DNA from: Flavobacterium frigoritolerans
GTDB lineage: Bacteria > Bacteroidota > Bacteroidia > Flavobacteriales > Flavobacteriaceae
Direction: 5' to 3'
NCBI RefSeq assembly: GCF_025847275.1
Contig: NZ_JAOZEV010000006.1
Location: 124,001-188,000 of the forward strand
Length of the DNA stretch: 64,000 bases
In this document: positions 8,625 to 17,343 of the stretch, piece by piece
How the letters are laid out: the number at the start of each line of letters is the position of its first letter
Position numbering within the stretch: position 1 is the first letter of the stretch
Notes under the pieces: generated by a model
Database searches by the model: none
Seen by the model: only the letters and a program-made list of their open reading frames with translations
What the model was told of the DNA's origin: nothing
Made by a program: the position numbers and the translations under genes

Positions 8625-9580
8625 TACTTTTTAGGTTTATATTTTGACTTTTCAAAAATTTCTTTTGCGTTGGTTTTTAATAATTGTTCTATTGACACAT
8701 CATTGTTTTTCATATACGAACGTACAATTTGCCATCCAATCCAGGTTCCAACGCGTCCTGGAGATTCGTTATCTATTTCGAGGTAAAATTTAGAAAATGG
8801 TGCTGTATTTATAAATCGTGACGCAAGTTTTACTTCATCACTATACAACATCTCTTTTTCTATAAAATAGCGCCACATATAGCCTTCATTTTCCTCACAC
8901 CATTTTATTTGTTCTGGTGTATATCCTATTTTATCTGCATCGGTATAATCAGGTAAAAGCAGATCTTTTAAATACAATTGCTTTCCATAATACACCATCT
9001 TGTTTATTAAATTTTTATCTGTAATTGGCGAAATTTTCTTCAATGAAAAACTAGAAACCACATCTGGCATAATTTGCTTTTCTTCAAAATTCTCCTTTAT
9101 ATAATTCGGAAACTGATAGAACTTATGTTCTTTTCCTAAATACAATTCAAGCGCAACAATAACCAAGCTATCTGCATAAATTGCTTTATTATTATAATCC
9201 ATTTCGGATATTATAGTAATTACTTTAGGCGTTTTTGTTTTAGGAAAATAATACTCTATATGCTGAAACAAACTATTAAACTCTTTGCGAACTGGCTCAA
9301 AGTCTCCATACTTCTTTTGAACTTCAGAATACAACTCTCTCCAAAGTGGATTTTGCATCTTCTCCAACCAAACCGAGTCATCATTTCCTTCTGGAAAGAA
9401 AAAAGGATACTCTTTTTTTACTTTAGCTAAATCCTTGGGTTGGGTTTCAAAAAACACTTTATCAAAACGTTCCACTTTAATATCTACTGGAATTTCTTCT
9501 ACTGCTTTTTCAATTTTGCTTTTTTTATCACATGACAAAAAAAAGACACATAGAGCGATAGCAAACCGATATATTTTCAT
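8624..9580 (-). CDS. gldB: Gliding motility lipoprotein GldB
   Basis: Predicted lipoprotein of 318 residues: a hydrophobic N-terminus ends in the lipobox LSC with the lipidated Cys at residue 17. GldB is one of the proteins required for gliding in F. johnsoniae, and homologues occur in non-gliding Bacteroidetes, so a broader envelope role linked to type IX secretion is possible. Family recognition rests on overall similarity (for instance the GRVGTWIGWQIVRSYM segment near the C-terminus) and on the gldB-gldC pairing. A -7 element lies at 9644-9651. Confidence 0.92.
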   Translation of the reverse strand: MKIYRFAIALCVFFLSCDKKSKIEKAVEEIPVDIKVERFDKVFFETQPKDLAKVKKEYPFFFPEGNDDSVWLEKMQNPLWRELYSEVQKKYGDFEPVRKEFNSLFQHIEYYFPKTKTPKVITIISEMDYNNKAIYADSLVIVALELYLGKEHKFYQFPNYIKENFEEKQIMPDVVSSFSLKKISPITDKNLINKMVYYGKQLYLKDLLLPDYTDADKIGYTPEQIKWCEENEGYMWRYFIEKEMLYSDEVKLASRFINTAPFSKFYLEIDNESPGRVGTWIGWQIVRSYMKNNDVSIEQLLKTNAKEIFEKSKYKPKK

Positions 9581-9643
9581 TTTATTTTAATTAAGTTTGT
9601 GTTGCAAATTCTATTAAGTAATGACTACTTAAATATAATTGTG

Positions 9644-9651
9644 CAAATATA
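9644..9651 (-). promoter_or_regulatory. Predicted -7 promoter element of gldBC
   Basis: The reverse strand reads TATATTTG (exact TAnnTTTG), 63 bp upstream of the gldB ATG, in the short divergent gap between gldB and nadE. Confidence 0.55.
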
Positions 9652-9680
9652 CATTCCTGTATTTTAAAACTTAAACTATT

Positions 9681-10487
9681 ATGGCTAAAAAAAGCACTAT
9701 TCAAACAGAAAAAGTAAATACCTACATTGTAGAGTGGTTAAAAGATTATGCCACCAATGCTAAAGTGAATGGTTTTATTATAGGAATTTCTGGTGGTGTG
9801 GACTCTGCTGTAACCTCAACATTATGTGCTCAAACTGGATTAAAAGTTTTATGTGTAGAAATGCCAATACATCAAGCTCCAAATCAAGTTTCCAGAGGAA
9901 GAGAACATATCGTTCAGCTAAAAAAACGCTTCCCAAATGTTTCTAATATAGAAACTGACTTAACAAGTACATTTGAAGCTTTTAAAGCATCAACTCCAAG
10001 TGATGCTGATATCGCTAAGGTTAATTTATCTCTAGCTAACACTCGTGCTCGTTTACGCATGACCAGTCTATATTATCTAGCAGGCATTCATGGTTTGTTA
10101 GTTGCTGGAACAGGAAACAAAGTTGAAGATTTTGGAGTAGGTTTTTACACAAAATACGGAGATGGTGGCGTAGATTTGAGTCCAATTGCCGATTTAATGA
10201 AATCTGATGTGTATGCATTAGGGGTATTTCTTAAAATTCCGGACTCAATTTTAACAGCTGCACCTACTGATGGTTTATTTGGAGATAACAGAACAGACGA
10301 AGACCAATTAGGTGCAAGTTACGATGAATTAGAATGGGCCATGTTAGCCGATGAGCTAGGAAAATCAGCTACTGACTTTACAGGACGAGAAAAAACTGTT
10401 TTCGAAATATACAAGAAATTAAACACAGCCAACCAACACAAAATGAACCCAATACCTGTGTGTTCTTTACCTAAAAAGTTAAAATAA
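9681..10487 (+). CDS. nadE: NAD(+) synthase, ammonia-dependent
   Basis: Converts nicotinic acid adenine dinucleotide to NAD with ATP. The PP-loop motif SGGVDS is at residues 37-42, followed by the TGNKVEDFGVGFYTKYGDGG segment that binds deamido-NAD. At 268 residues it consists only of the synthetase domain with no glutaminase (nitrilase) part, so it should use free ammonia. It is divergent from gldBC, an order I recall from F. johnsoniae. Confidence 0.95.
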   Translation: MAKKSTIQTEKVNTYIVEWLKDYATNAKVNGFIIGISGGVDSAVTSTLCAQTGLKVLCVEMPIHQAPNQVSRGREHIVQLKKRFPNVSNIETDLTSTFEAFKASTPSDADIAKVNLSLANTRARLRMTSLYYLAGIHGLLVAGTGNKVEDFGVGFYTKYGDGGVDLSPIADLMKSDVYALGVFLKIPDSILTAAPTDGLFGDNRTDEDQLGASYDELEWAMLADELGKSATDFTGREKTVFEIYKKLNTANQHKMNPIPVCSLPKKLK

Positions 10488-10580
10488 TCATTTTTATGTT
10501 GATTTACAATAAATTACAGAATTTATTTATTAATTTTACAATTCCAAAAAAAAATGAACAATTCTTAAAAAGGTAAAACT

Positions 10581-11210
10581 ATGATTAAAGTATGTTTAGC
10601 AGACAACCACCCTGTGACGCACTTTGGCGTTAAGTCGTATTTTAAAGACCATGATGACATTTCAATCGTTGCAAATGTAGGTAACTTTACGATGGTAAAA
10701 GACATTCTTCAAACTAAAGACATTGATATTCTTATTTTAGATTTAGAATTAGAAGGTCTTGCAAGTATTTTTGAAGTTAAGTCTATTCTTAAAAACTTCC
10801 CTAAAACAAAAATCATCATCTTCAGTAATCTTTCTGAACAAATGTATGCTCCAAATGCCATAAAAGCTGGTGTTTCAGGATACATTCACAAAACAGAAAA
10901 ACTAGAAACTCTGGGGATTTCGATTATCAAAGTACACGAAGGGAAAATTATCATCAATGAAACTGTACGTAAAAACATGGCATTGATTGCAAAACAAAGC
11001 AAAAGTGAACGTTTATATCGAAAACTATCAAACAGAGAAATTGAGGTATTACGCTACTTAAGCGATGGTAAGAAAAACAATGAGATTTCTAAAATTCTAA
11101 ATCTTAACGAAAAAACAATTAGTACTTACAAACTAAGGTTACTAACTAAATTAAACGTTACCAATTTAGTAGACTTGGTTAATAAAGCCAAAACATTAGA
11201 AATTATTTAA
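10581..11210 (+). CDS. LuxR/NarL-family response regulator
   Basis: Two-domain regulator of 209 residues. The receiver domain occupies about residues 1-120, with the acidic residue at 8, the phospho-acceptor Asp54 in LILDLELEG and the conserved Lys near 104 in SGYIHKTE. A LuxR-type helix-turn-helix occupies about 147-205 (LSNREIEVLRYLSDG, then NNEISKILNLNEKTISTY). No histidine kinase is adjacent, so the partner is unknown. Its stop overlaps that of convergent dnaG by 4 bp, leaving no room for a terminator between them. Confidence 0.9.
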   Translation: MIKVCLADNHPVTHFGVKSYFKDHDDISIVANVGNFTMVKDILQTKDIDILILDLELEGLASIFEVKSILKNFPKTKIIIFSNLSEQMYAPNAIKAGVSGYIHKTEKLETLGISIIKVHEGKIIINETVRKNMALIAKQSKSERLYRKLSNREIEVLRYLSDGKKNNEISKILNLNEKTISTYKLRLLTKLNVTNLVDLVNKAKTLEII

Positions 11211-13276
11211 GTATGGTAACGGGACATCACTCTCCCTAATTTTCTCGAAAACGAATTAATTAATTTTGAGTAGTCCATAACCATCATCAAAAGCTCCATA
11301 TTATCTTCCTTCGGATTTGATACTATGGAGCTTTTTAATTCTTCAATTATCTTATCCACCAAAAACCAACGCATAGACATAATTGTCTCGGTTACATATT
11401 GACTTATTGATTCTGATTTACCTTTTGAAAAAATATTTTGCCCTTCCCAATCATGAAGTGTAACTTTTTCATCTTCCATCAAAATATCCGTTACTTCTTG
11501 AGCAAATTCAGGCTGCAAACGCATTAAATACTGCTCCAAACTAAATTTTTCATTCTGATGATAGAACGCAATTAAACCTGTAAAAATATCTCGGAAAAGA
11601 GTATTAGAAAGCTCTACCTCATCTTCCTGCAAACTCAAATAAATTCGCTGAAAAACTTTGTACTCTTTCTTTTCAGTGACAGTTTCGATTTCGCCTTCTC
11701 CATTATTTCTCAAGAAAACATCTTCAAACACTTCTGTCTTATCTCCATAAAGCAATAAGATCTCAATTACTTTACGTTCTAAATGATATAAAATATCAAT
11801 TTTTTCTACTTGCTGTTGTTCCGGATATCCCGGCTCCCCTGGATAATCCTCAGGCGGTCCGTTTCTTGGATCTTCTGGATCTCCTCCTGAATACCCTGTA
11901 TATTTTGGTTTTTGGTTTCTATGAACTTCAAAAGGTTTTTGTTCCTGCTTTTGCTTTTTACCAGCTTCTGCAATATCTTTTTGAATCAACTGTGCCAAAG
12001 TACTCACAAGTACCTGCTCAGAAATATCCATAATTCGCGCACATTCCTGAACGTAAATTTCACGCTGAATCCTATCTGGAATTTTAGAAATACTCGTAAC
12101 CATATCCCGAATCAAATCGGCTTTCTTTATAGGATCATTTTTTGCTTCATCCATTAATAATGAAGCCTTAAACTGAATAAAGTCTTTAGCGTTTTCCTCT
12201 AAGTATTTGACTAAATCCTCATACGGAGTTTTTCTAGCAAAACTGTCCGGATCATCACCATCGGGAAAAGTACATACTCTTACATTCATTCCTTCTTCAA
12301 GAATCAAATCGATTCCTCGAATAGAAGCTCGTAATCCCGCAGCATCTCCATCAAAAAGCACGGTGATGTTTTTTGTTAACCGGTTTACCAATCGGATCTG
12401 ATCAGGTGTTAATGCAGTTCCCGAAGAAGCAACAACGTTTTCTATCCCTGCTTGATTGAACTGAATCACATCTGTATATCCTTCTACCAAAAAACAGTTG
12501 TCTTGTTTTGCAATAGATTGCTTAGCCTGAAAAATACCATACAATACTTTACTCTTATGGTAAAGCTCGCTCTCTGGTGAGTTTAAATATTTTGCAGCTT
12601 TTTTATCATTAGTAAGTATTCGGCCTCCAAAACCCAAAACACGTCCCGACATACTTTGTATCGGAAACATAACCCTTCCTTTAAATCTGTCAAATGGGCG
12701 ATCTTCTTTTGGAATTGTTAATCCTGTACTTTGTAAGAACTCTAATTTATATCCCTGGCCAAGCGCTTCTTTGGTCAAAGCATCCCAAGTCTCGGGAGAA
12801 TATCCCAGTTCGAATTTTTTTATTGTCTCGTTAGTAAAACCTCTTTCTTTAAAATACGAATATCCTATTGCCTGACCTTCATCTGTATTTAAAAGAACAT
12901 TATGAAAATACTTTTTTGCAAATTCCGAAACCAAATACATACTTTCACGAACATCTGTTATCGCTTTTTCTGCATCCGTTTGTTCTGTTTCTTCAATCTC
13001 AATATTATATTTTCTGGCAAGATACCGAATGGCTTCTGGATATGTAAACTGTGAGTGCTCCATTAGGAATTTAACCGAATTCCCTCCTTTTCCAGTACTA
13101 AAATCTTTCCAAATACCTTTTACTGGCGACACCATAAAGGATGGAGATCGCTCATCTGAGAATGGACTCAATCCTTTAAAATTACTTCCTGCTCGTTTTA
13201 AATTAACAAAATCGCCAATTACCTCCTCTACTCGAGCAGTTTCAAAAACGGTATCTATGGTATTTTGTGAAATCAA
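11207..13276 (-). CDS. dnaG: DNA primase (zinc ligands of the N-terminal domain replaced)
   Basis: Makes RNA primers at the replication fork. At 689 residues it is slightly longer than E. coli DnaG. The order is N-terminal CHC2-type domain (about 1-100), core with TOPRIM (LVEGYTDV with the catalytic Glu, then LFDGDAAG), a Pro/Gly-rich linker near residues 455-485, and a C-terminal helicase-binding part. In the zinc domain the canonical CPFH reads SPFS (37-40) and the CFGCG segment reads DFSTG (58-62), so all four ligand positions are Ser, Ser, Asp and Thr. The rest of the domain is well kept (RSPSFMVSP, GNSVKFLMEH), so this is not decay. I think this loss is shared by other Flavobacteriaceae but cannot check it here. 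Confidence 0.95.
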   Translation of the reverse strand: MISQNTIDTVFETARVEEVIGDFVNLKRAGSNFKGLSPFSDERSPSFMVSPVKGIWKDFSTGKGGNSVKFLMEHSQFTYPEAIRYLARKYNIEIEETEQTDAEKAITDVRESMYLVSEFAKKYFHNVLLNTDEGQAIGYSYFKERGFTNETIKKFELGYSPETWDALTKEALGQGYKLEFLQSTGLTIPKEDRPFDRFKGRVMFPIQSMSGRVLGFGGRILTNDKKAAKYLNSPESELYHKSKVLYGIFQAKQSIAKQDNCFLVEGYTDVIQFNQAGIENVVASSGTALTPDQIRLVNRLTKNITVLFDGDAAGLRASIRGIDLILEEGMNVRVCTFPDGDDPDSFARKTPYEDLVKYLEENAKDFIQFKASLLMDEAKNDPIKKADLIRDMVTSISKIPDRIQREIYVQECARIMDISEQVLVSTLAQLIQKDIAEAGKKQKQEQKPFEVHRNQKPKYTGYSGGDPEDPRNGPPEDYPGEPGYPEQQQVEKIDILYHLERKVIEILLLYGDKTEVFEDVFLRNNGEGEIETVTEKKEYKVFQRIYLSLQEDEVELSNTLFRDIFTGLIAFYHQNEKFSLEQYLMRLQPEFAQEVTDILMEDEKVTLHDWEGQNIFSKGKSESISQYVTETIMSMRWFLVDKIIEELKSSIVSNPKEDNMELLMMVMDYSKLINSFSRKLGRVMSRYHT

Positions 13277-13350
13277 AACGTATTTATTTTTTAAAGATTG
13301 AAGCCTGTAAAATTACACAAATCAAATTTCATATTTGAATTATATGAAAC

Positions 13351-13378
13351 AAAAAAAGCACTCCTTTCGAAGTGCTTC
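13351..13378 (-). terminator. Intrinsic terminator of the sigma/anti-sigma/outer membrane protein operon
   Basis: On the minus strand the hairpin AAGCACT-TCGAAAGG-AGTGCTT is followed by a seven-T run. It lies 26 bp after the stop of the 13404 gene. Confidence 0.8.
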
Positions 13379-13403
13379 ATTACTAAAAAACTAACTCAAT
13401 TTA

Positions 13404-14441
13404 TTAATTTAAATCAAAACGCAATCCTAATGAAACATTATTTTGTTTAATCTCATTATCAGTAAATAAAGGATTCAAGTCATATTTTAAATACAGGCTG
13501 ACATCTTTATAGCCCATATATGTACTCAATCCGTAAATAAAGTTATTTACGTTATAATCTCCTTTAGCTATTACTTTTTCCTTTATATCGTCTTGATCGT
13601 ATTTCAGAATCTGTTTTGATTTGACATTGATTCCTGCATAACCTCCAATTCCAAAACGAAAACTTTTATGTGTTCTAAAATAGGTTTTTCCATTCTCTGT
13701 CTTACTTCCAGAAAAATCAAACTCTAAGTGTAGTGGCATCACTAAATAAACATTTCTAAAACGAGAATCATCTAAGTTTATCGGATTAACTTCTAAAACT
13801 GTTTGCTTTCCATCTACCACAAAATTACGATTCTCAGTAGGTCGAAGATTATTGTACATCAATGACAATCCGTATTTAGCATGCAATAAATTATGATCTT
13901 TCAAAATCCTTGAATTAAATGTGAAACCCCATTCGTAAAAATGCGACCCCATAAATCTATAATCTGAATTTTTTATACTACCATCCGTTACCAAATTATT
14001 TAATCCTGCAGCAAAAACAAATTGCGATGTAGTTCTCTTTTCTCTATAAATTGAATCTTTATCTTTCCCACATCTTTTACAGTCAAAACTAATTATATAA
14101 GTACGAGTAGAATCTTTTTCCTTTATTTTTCCATCTACTTTTTGTTGAACCAAATCATTTAATTCATTTTGGGCAACTGTAACTTTTTGTTCAATTATAA
14201 TCGCTCTTGCTTCTGCTAATTGTATTTTCTTTTTATCAGCCTCTTCTTTTGTGATTTTTCCCTCTGAAAGTTGCACATTCACAACCTCAACTTCTTGCTT
14301 TAAAGCTGCTTTTTCTTCTTTAGTTACTTTCTCTATATTATTAGCAATTCGTTTCGCTCTGGATTCGAATGTTTCCTGACCTACCATTTTACTAACAAAT
14401 AAAAATAGGGTGAAGATTAAATAAATGGTAAAATTTCTCAT
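13404..14441 (-). CDS. Exported protein with coiled coil and C-terminal outer membrane beta-barrel
   Basis: No named family recognised. A signal peptide covers about residues 1-21. Residues 22-110 are rich in Lys, Glu and Ala and should form a long coiled coil or helical hairpin in the periplasm. A CKRCGK motif (CxxC) follows, and from about residue 135 to the end alternating hydrophobic segments suggest an outer membrane beta-barrel of roughly eight to ten strands, ending in LGLRFDLN, typical of a barrel C-terminus. It is the last gene of an operon with an anti-sigma-like membrane protein and an ECF sigma factor, so it may be a sensor for or a target of that system. Confidence 0.75.
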   Translation of the reverse strand: MRNFTIYLIFTLFLFVSKMVGQETFESRAKRIANNIEKVTKEEKAALKQEVEVVNVQLSEGKITKEEADKKKIQLAEARAIIIEQKVTVAQNELNDLVQQKVDGKIKEKDSTRTYIISFDCKRCGKDKDSIYREKRTTSQFVFAAGLNNLVTDGSIKNSDYRFMGSHFYEWGFTFNSRILKDHNLLHAKYGLSLMYNNLRPTENRNFVVDGKQTVLEVNPINLDDSRFRNVYLVMPLHLEFDFSGSKTENGKTYFRTHKSFRFGIGGYAGINVKSKQILKYDQDDIKEKVIAKGDYNVNNFIYGLSTYMGYKDVSLYLKYDLNPLFTDNEIKQNNVSLGLRFDLN

Positions 14442-14505
14442 GGTGATTTTTTTAAGATTGATTGATGATGATTTTTAATTTGAATGATTTTAATTCTGCA
14501 AAAGC

Positions 14506-15237
14506 TTATTCTTCAACATTTCTGTTTGCCAAAGCTACTTTTACGGTTTGATAATTTTTGTTAACTTTATTGATTACTTTTTCTCTAAACGAAAGTTCCA
14601 ACTCCCCATCGACTTGTGAAAGCAAATCGTTAGCATTAATCTTCACTTTGTTTTTTTGCTGAACTCCTTTATCCATTGCTAATGTTTTTTCTGCTGAAGT
14701 TAACAATTGATCCACAGTTGCATTTTTTGAATTATCTGCAATTGCAATTTGATTGATTTTTGATTCTGTTTTTTGATTGTTTTTCCAATTCTCTCTATTG
14801 GTTTCTTTGATGATTGAACGCTCCGCTACTTGATTTTGATTAATTCTGTTTTGATTTACTTTTTCGCTTTTCCTTTCATGAACTTCCTCAGTTTCTTTTA
14901 CAACAACTGCATTCGATTTTAAAGGTTTTAAAATTATTTTATCCTCTATAATATTGTTTGGCTTTGCAATCGAATCTTTCACTTGCACCTCTTTAACAAC
15001 AATATCATTTTCTGGATTATGAACTGTAGTTTCTCTTTGATTGAAATAAACAGTACACACCAACAAAAATCCTATAAAACCTGCTGCAACATACATCCAA
15101 GTATGTTTTCGCTTTGGTTTAACTTCTTCAGCAACATTTAACATTGCATCCAATCGATCCCAAGCTTTATCACTAGGTTTAATTTCCCTTACATTTAGTT
15201 TTTCACGAAACTCTTTTTCTAATTTACTCGGTTCCAT
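14506..15237 (-). CDS. Membrane-anchored anti-sigma factor-like protein
   Basis: A cytoplasmic N-terminus of about 45 residues includes a conserved-looking ELREKL/KPSDKAWDRLD-type segment. One membrane segment follows near residues 46-63 (starting TWMYVAAG), then a long Asn/Lys/Glu-rich periplasmic region. It overlaps the upstream ECF sigma gene by 14 bp, the usual arrangement of a sigma factor with its inhibitor. There is no HxxxCxxC zinc motif, so it is not a classical ZAS anti-sigma; the Bacteroidetes short-N-terminus type fits better. Binding to the sigma factor is inferred from order and topology only. Confidence 0.75.
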   Translation of the reverse strand: MEPSKLEKEFREKLNVREIKPSDKAWDRLDAMLNVAEEVKPKRKHTWMYVAAGFIGFLLVCTVYFNQRETTVHNPENDIVVKEVQVKDSIAKPNNIIEDKIILKPLKSNAVVVKETEEVHERKSEKVNQNRINQNQVAERSIIKETNRENWKNNQKTESKINQIAIADNSKNATVDQLLTSAEKTLAMDKGVQQKNKVKINANDLLSQVDGELELSFREKVINKVNKNYQTVKVALANRNVEE

Positions 15238-15784
15238 TTTCTTGTTTTTTTAATGTAATTATTTGCTTTTGTAGCATTTTTCGAGCATGTGATAATTGTG
15301 ATTTCGATGTTCCTTCATTAATCCCTAACATTGTCGCAATTTCGTTATGTTTATACCCTTCGATAGCATATAGATTAAAAACCATCTTATAACCATCTGG
15401 TAAATTATCTATTAAAAACTGTATTTGATCTGTTGATAATTGACTCTCGATACCATTAAAGCTTTCTTCGGTATAATTCTCATCTTCTATAAACTTTATT
15501 TTTTTGTGAACCCGCAAATACGATATACATTCATTAACCATTATTCTTCGAATCCATCCTTCAAAACTTCCTTTATTTTCAAATCTTTTAAGATTCGTAA
15601 AAACTTTCATAAATGATGTTATCATTACATCTTCGGCTAATTGAATGTCTTTAATATACTGTCGGCAAACACTTAGCATTTTTGAAGAAAACTTACTGTA
15701 TATCAGCTGTTGCGCCTGTCGATTATTATCGATTGCCAACTGAATAATTTCAGTTTCTTCTTGATGTAAATGGATTACTTTCAT
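15224..15784 (-). CDS. RNA polymerase sigma factor, ECF (sigma-70) family
   Basis: 186 residues with only regions 2 and 4, as expected for an extracytoplasmic-function sigma. Region 2 includes the QLAEDVMITSFMKVF segment (the DxxQExF-like core helix) and the FEGWIRRIMVNECISYLR segment. Region 4 carries the DNA-binding helix-turn-helix GYKHNEIATMLGINEGTSKSQLSHARKML near the C-terminus. It leads a three-gene operon with an anti-sigma-like and an outer membrane protein, which suggests envelope sensing. I see no clear autoregulated promoter in the 236 bp upstream. Confidence 0.9.
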   Translation of the reverse strand: MKVIHLHQEETEIIQLAIDNNRQAQQLIYSKFSSKMLSVCRQYIKDIQLAEDVMITSFMKVFTNLKRFENKGSFEGWIRRIMVNECISYLRVHKKIKFIEDENYTEESFNGIESQLSTDQIQFLIDNLPDGYKMVFNLYAIEGYKHNEIATMLGINEGTSKSQLSHARKMLQKQIITLKKQENGTE

Positions 15785-16020
15785 AAAAACGTAATAGAAA
15801 ATTTCAAAAAAATGATTCCGTAAAAATTAACTCAAATAATAGCATTATAAATTGCCCGCTTAAAATCAAACCGACTTCTATTAGCATAGACGCTTTACGA
15901 TTAAAAAAGGTTGCATGGAGATTTAAATATTTAATGATAAAATATTCAAAAAACCAAAAAAACAATAATTAAACAACTGTACTACAGCTATTTAAAAATA
16001 AAAAAACTAGAAATTATTTG

Positions 16021-16998
16021 TTATTTTTTTCTTTCAATCACATAGTTCACCATCAAAGTCAAGGCTGCTTTGAATTCTGAATCTGAATAATTGTTGAGTA
16101 GTGAAAGTGCTTCTTGCTGAAACTCGACCATTTTATTTTCGGCGTAAGTCAAACCATTATTATCTTTTACAAAAGCAATAACTTCTTTTACTCGCTTTTT
16201 ATCTTTATTATGGTTTTTGATAGAATTTATAAGCCAGCTTTTTTCCTTAGAAGTACAATTGTTCAGAACATGAATTAAAGGCAAAGTCATTTTTTGCTCT
16301 TTAATATCTATTCCGGTAGGTTTACCAATAGCTTCTTCACTATAATCGAATAAGTCATCTTTTATCTGAAATGCCATTCCTATAAGCTCACCAAATTTAC
16401 GCATGTTCTCTACTTGAACTTCATCTTCTATAACCGATTTTGCGCCAAGTGCACAACAAGCAGCAATAAGTGTTGCTGTCTTTTTTCGGATAATTTCGTA
16501 ATAAACATCCTCAGTAATATCAAGCCTTCTTGCTTTTTCTATTTGAAGTAATTCGCCTTCGCTCATTTCACGAACAGCAACAGAAATTATTTTAAGCAAA
16601 TCAAAATCGCCATTATCTATAGAAAGTAGTAATCCTTTCGAGAGTAAATAATCTCCAACTAAAACTGCTATTTTATTCTTCCAAAGTGCATTGATTGAGA
16701 AAAAACCACGACGACGGTTGCTATCATCAACAACATCATCATGAACCAAAGTTGCTGTATGAATTAATTCTATAACTGATGCTCCACGATACGTTCGTTC
16801 GTTCACAATTCCCCCTGACACCATTTTTGCTGTCAAGAAAACAAACATAGGACGCATTTGTTTTCCTTTTCTATTTACAATATAATAGGTAATTCTGTTG
16901 AGCAAAGCCACCTTTGAAGTCATCGATTCATGGAACTTTTTTTCAAAAAGTTCCATCTCGCTAAAAATGGGCTGTTTTATTTGAGAAGTAATATTCAT
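16021..16998 (-). CDS. Polyprenyl diphosphate synthase (octaprenyl/heptaprenyl type)
   Basis: Trans-isoprenyl diphosphate synthase of 325 residues that makes the side chain of menaquinone. The first Asp-rich motif, DDVVDD, is at residues 87-92 and is followed by the RRG substrate-binding residues. The second, DDLFDY, lies near 217-222, and the conserved GELLQIE and KTATLIAACC segments are between them. A medium-to-long chain length is expected from the family, but the exact length cannot be read. A -7 element lies only 8 bp upstream of the ATG, implying a very short leader. Confidence 0.9.
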   Translation of the reverse strand: MNITSQIKQPIFSEMELFEKKFHESMTSKVALLNRITYYIVNRKGKQMRPMFVFLTAKMVSGGIVNERTYRGASVIELIHTATLVHDDVVDDSNRRRGFFSINALWKNKIAVLVGDYLLSKGLLLSIDNGDFDLLKIISVAVREMSEGELLQIEKARRLDITEDVYYEIIRKKTATLIAACCALGAKSVIEDEVQVENMRKFGELIGMAFQIKDDLFDYSEEAIGKPTGIDIKEQKMTLPLIHVLNNCTSKEKSWLINSIKNHNKDKKRVKEVIAFVKDNNGLTYAENKMVEFQQEALSLLNNYSDSEFKAALTLMVNYVIERKK

Positions 16999-17006
16999 TT
17001 CGATTC

Positions 17007-17014
17007 CAAATATA
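17007..17014 (-). promoter_or_regulatory. Predicted -7 promoter element of the polyprenyl synthase gene
   Basis: The reverse strand reads TATATTTG (exact TAnnTTTG) with its last G 9 bp from the A of the ATG. Transcription should begin within a few bases of the start codon, giving a nearly leaderless mRNA. Confidence 0.5.
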
Positions 17015-17275
17015 CTATTTTAAATAAAAAAACGTTGTGTATTTTATAGAAGTATATCAACATTTAGAACTTTTTATACACTATTCTTATTCAAGCAGAC
17101 CTTATTTGCTCTAAAGTTCATTATTAGCTCAAGTCTAATTGTACCGTTACTATCTTAATTTCCTTTTTATAAAATACCATTAACTTAGAATCTCACTATT
17201 AATTTAATTCTGCAATTACAAAAAAACTGTATCCGAATAAATCCACTAAAAAACAGTACCTTTTTTTATACAAAA

Positions 17276-17325
17276 GAAAAAGCATTAAAAACAAGTAGTA
17301 ACCCCCGTTTTTAATGCCTTTTTTA
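17276..17325 (-). terminator. Intrinsic terminator downstream of rlmN
   Basis: An 11-bp perfect inverted repeat (GCATTAAAAAC, 17282-17292, with GTTTTTAATGC, 17307-17317) is flanked by A and T runs. On the minus strand it sits just after the rlmN stop. Confidence 0.75.
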
Positions 17326-17343
17326 TTTTATGTTTAATTTTAT

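Larger units (their letters stand above)
16999..17343. other. Intergenic region between rlmN and the polyprenyl synthase gene
   Basis: 345 bp of AT-rich non-coding DNA. It contains the synthase promoter at its left end and the rlmN terminator at its right end (17276-17325). I see nothing else I can support. Confidence 0.65.
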
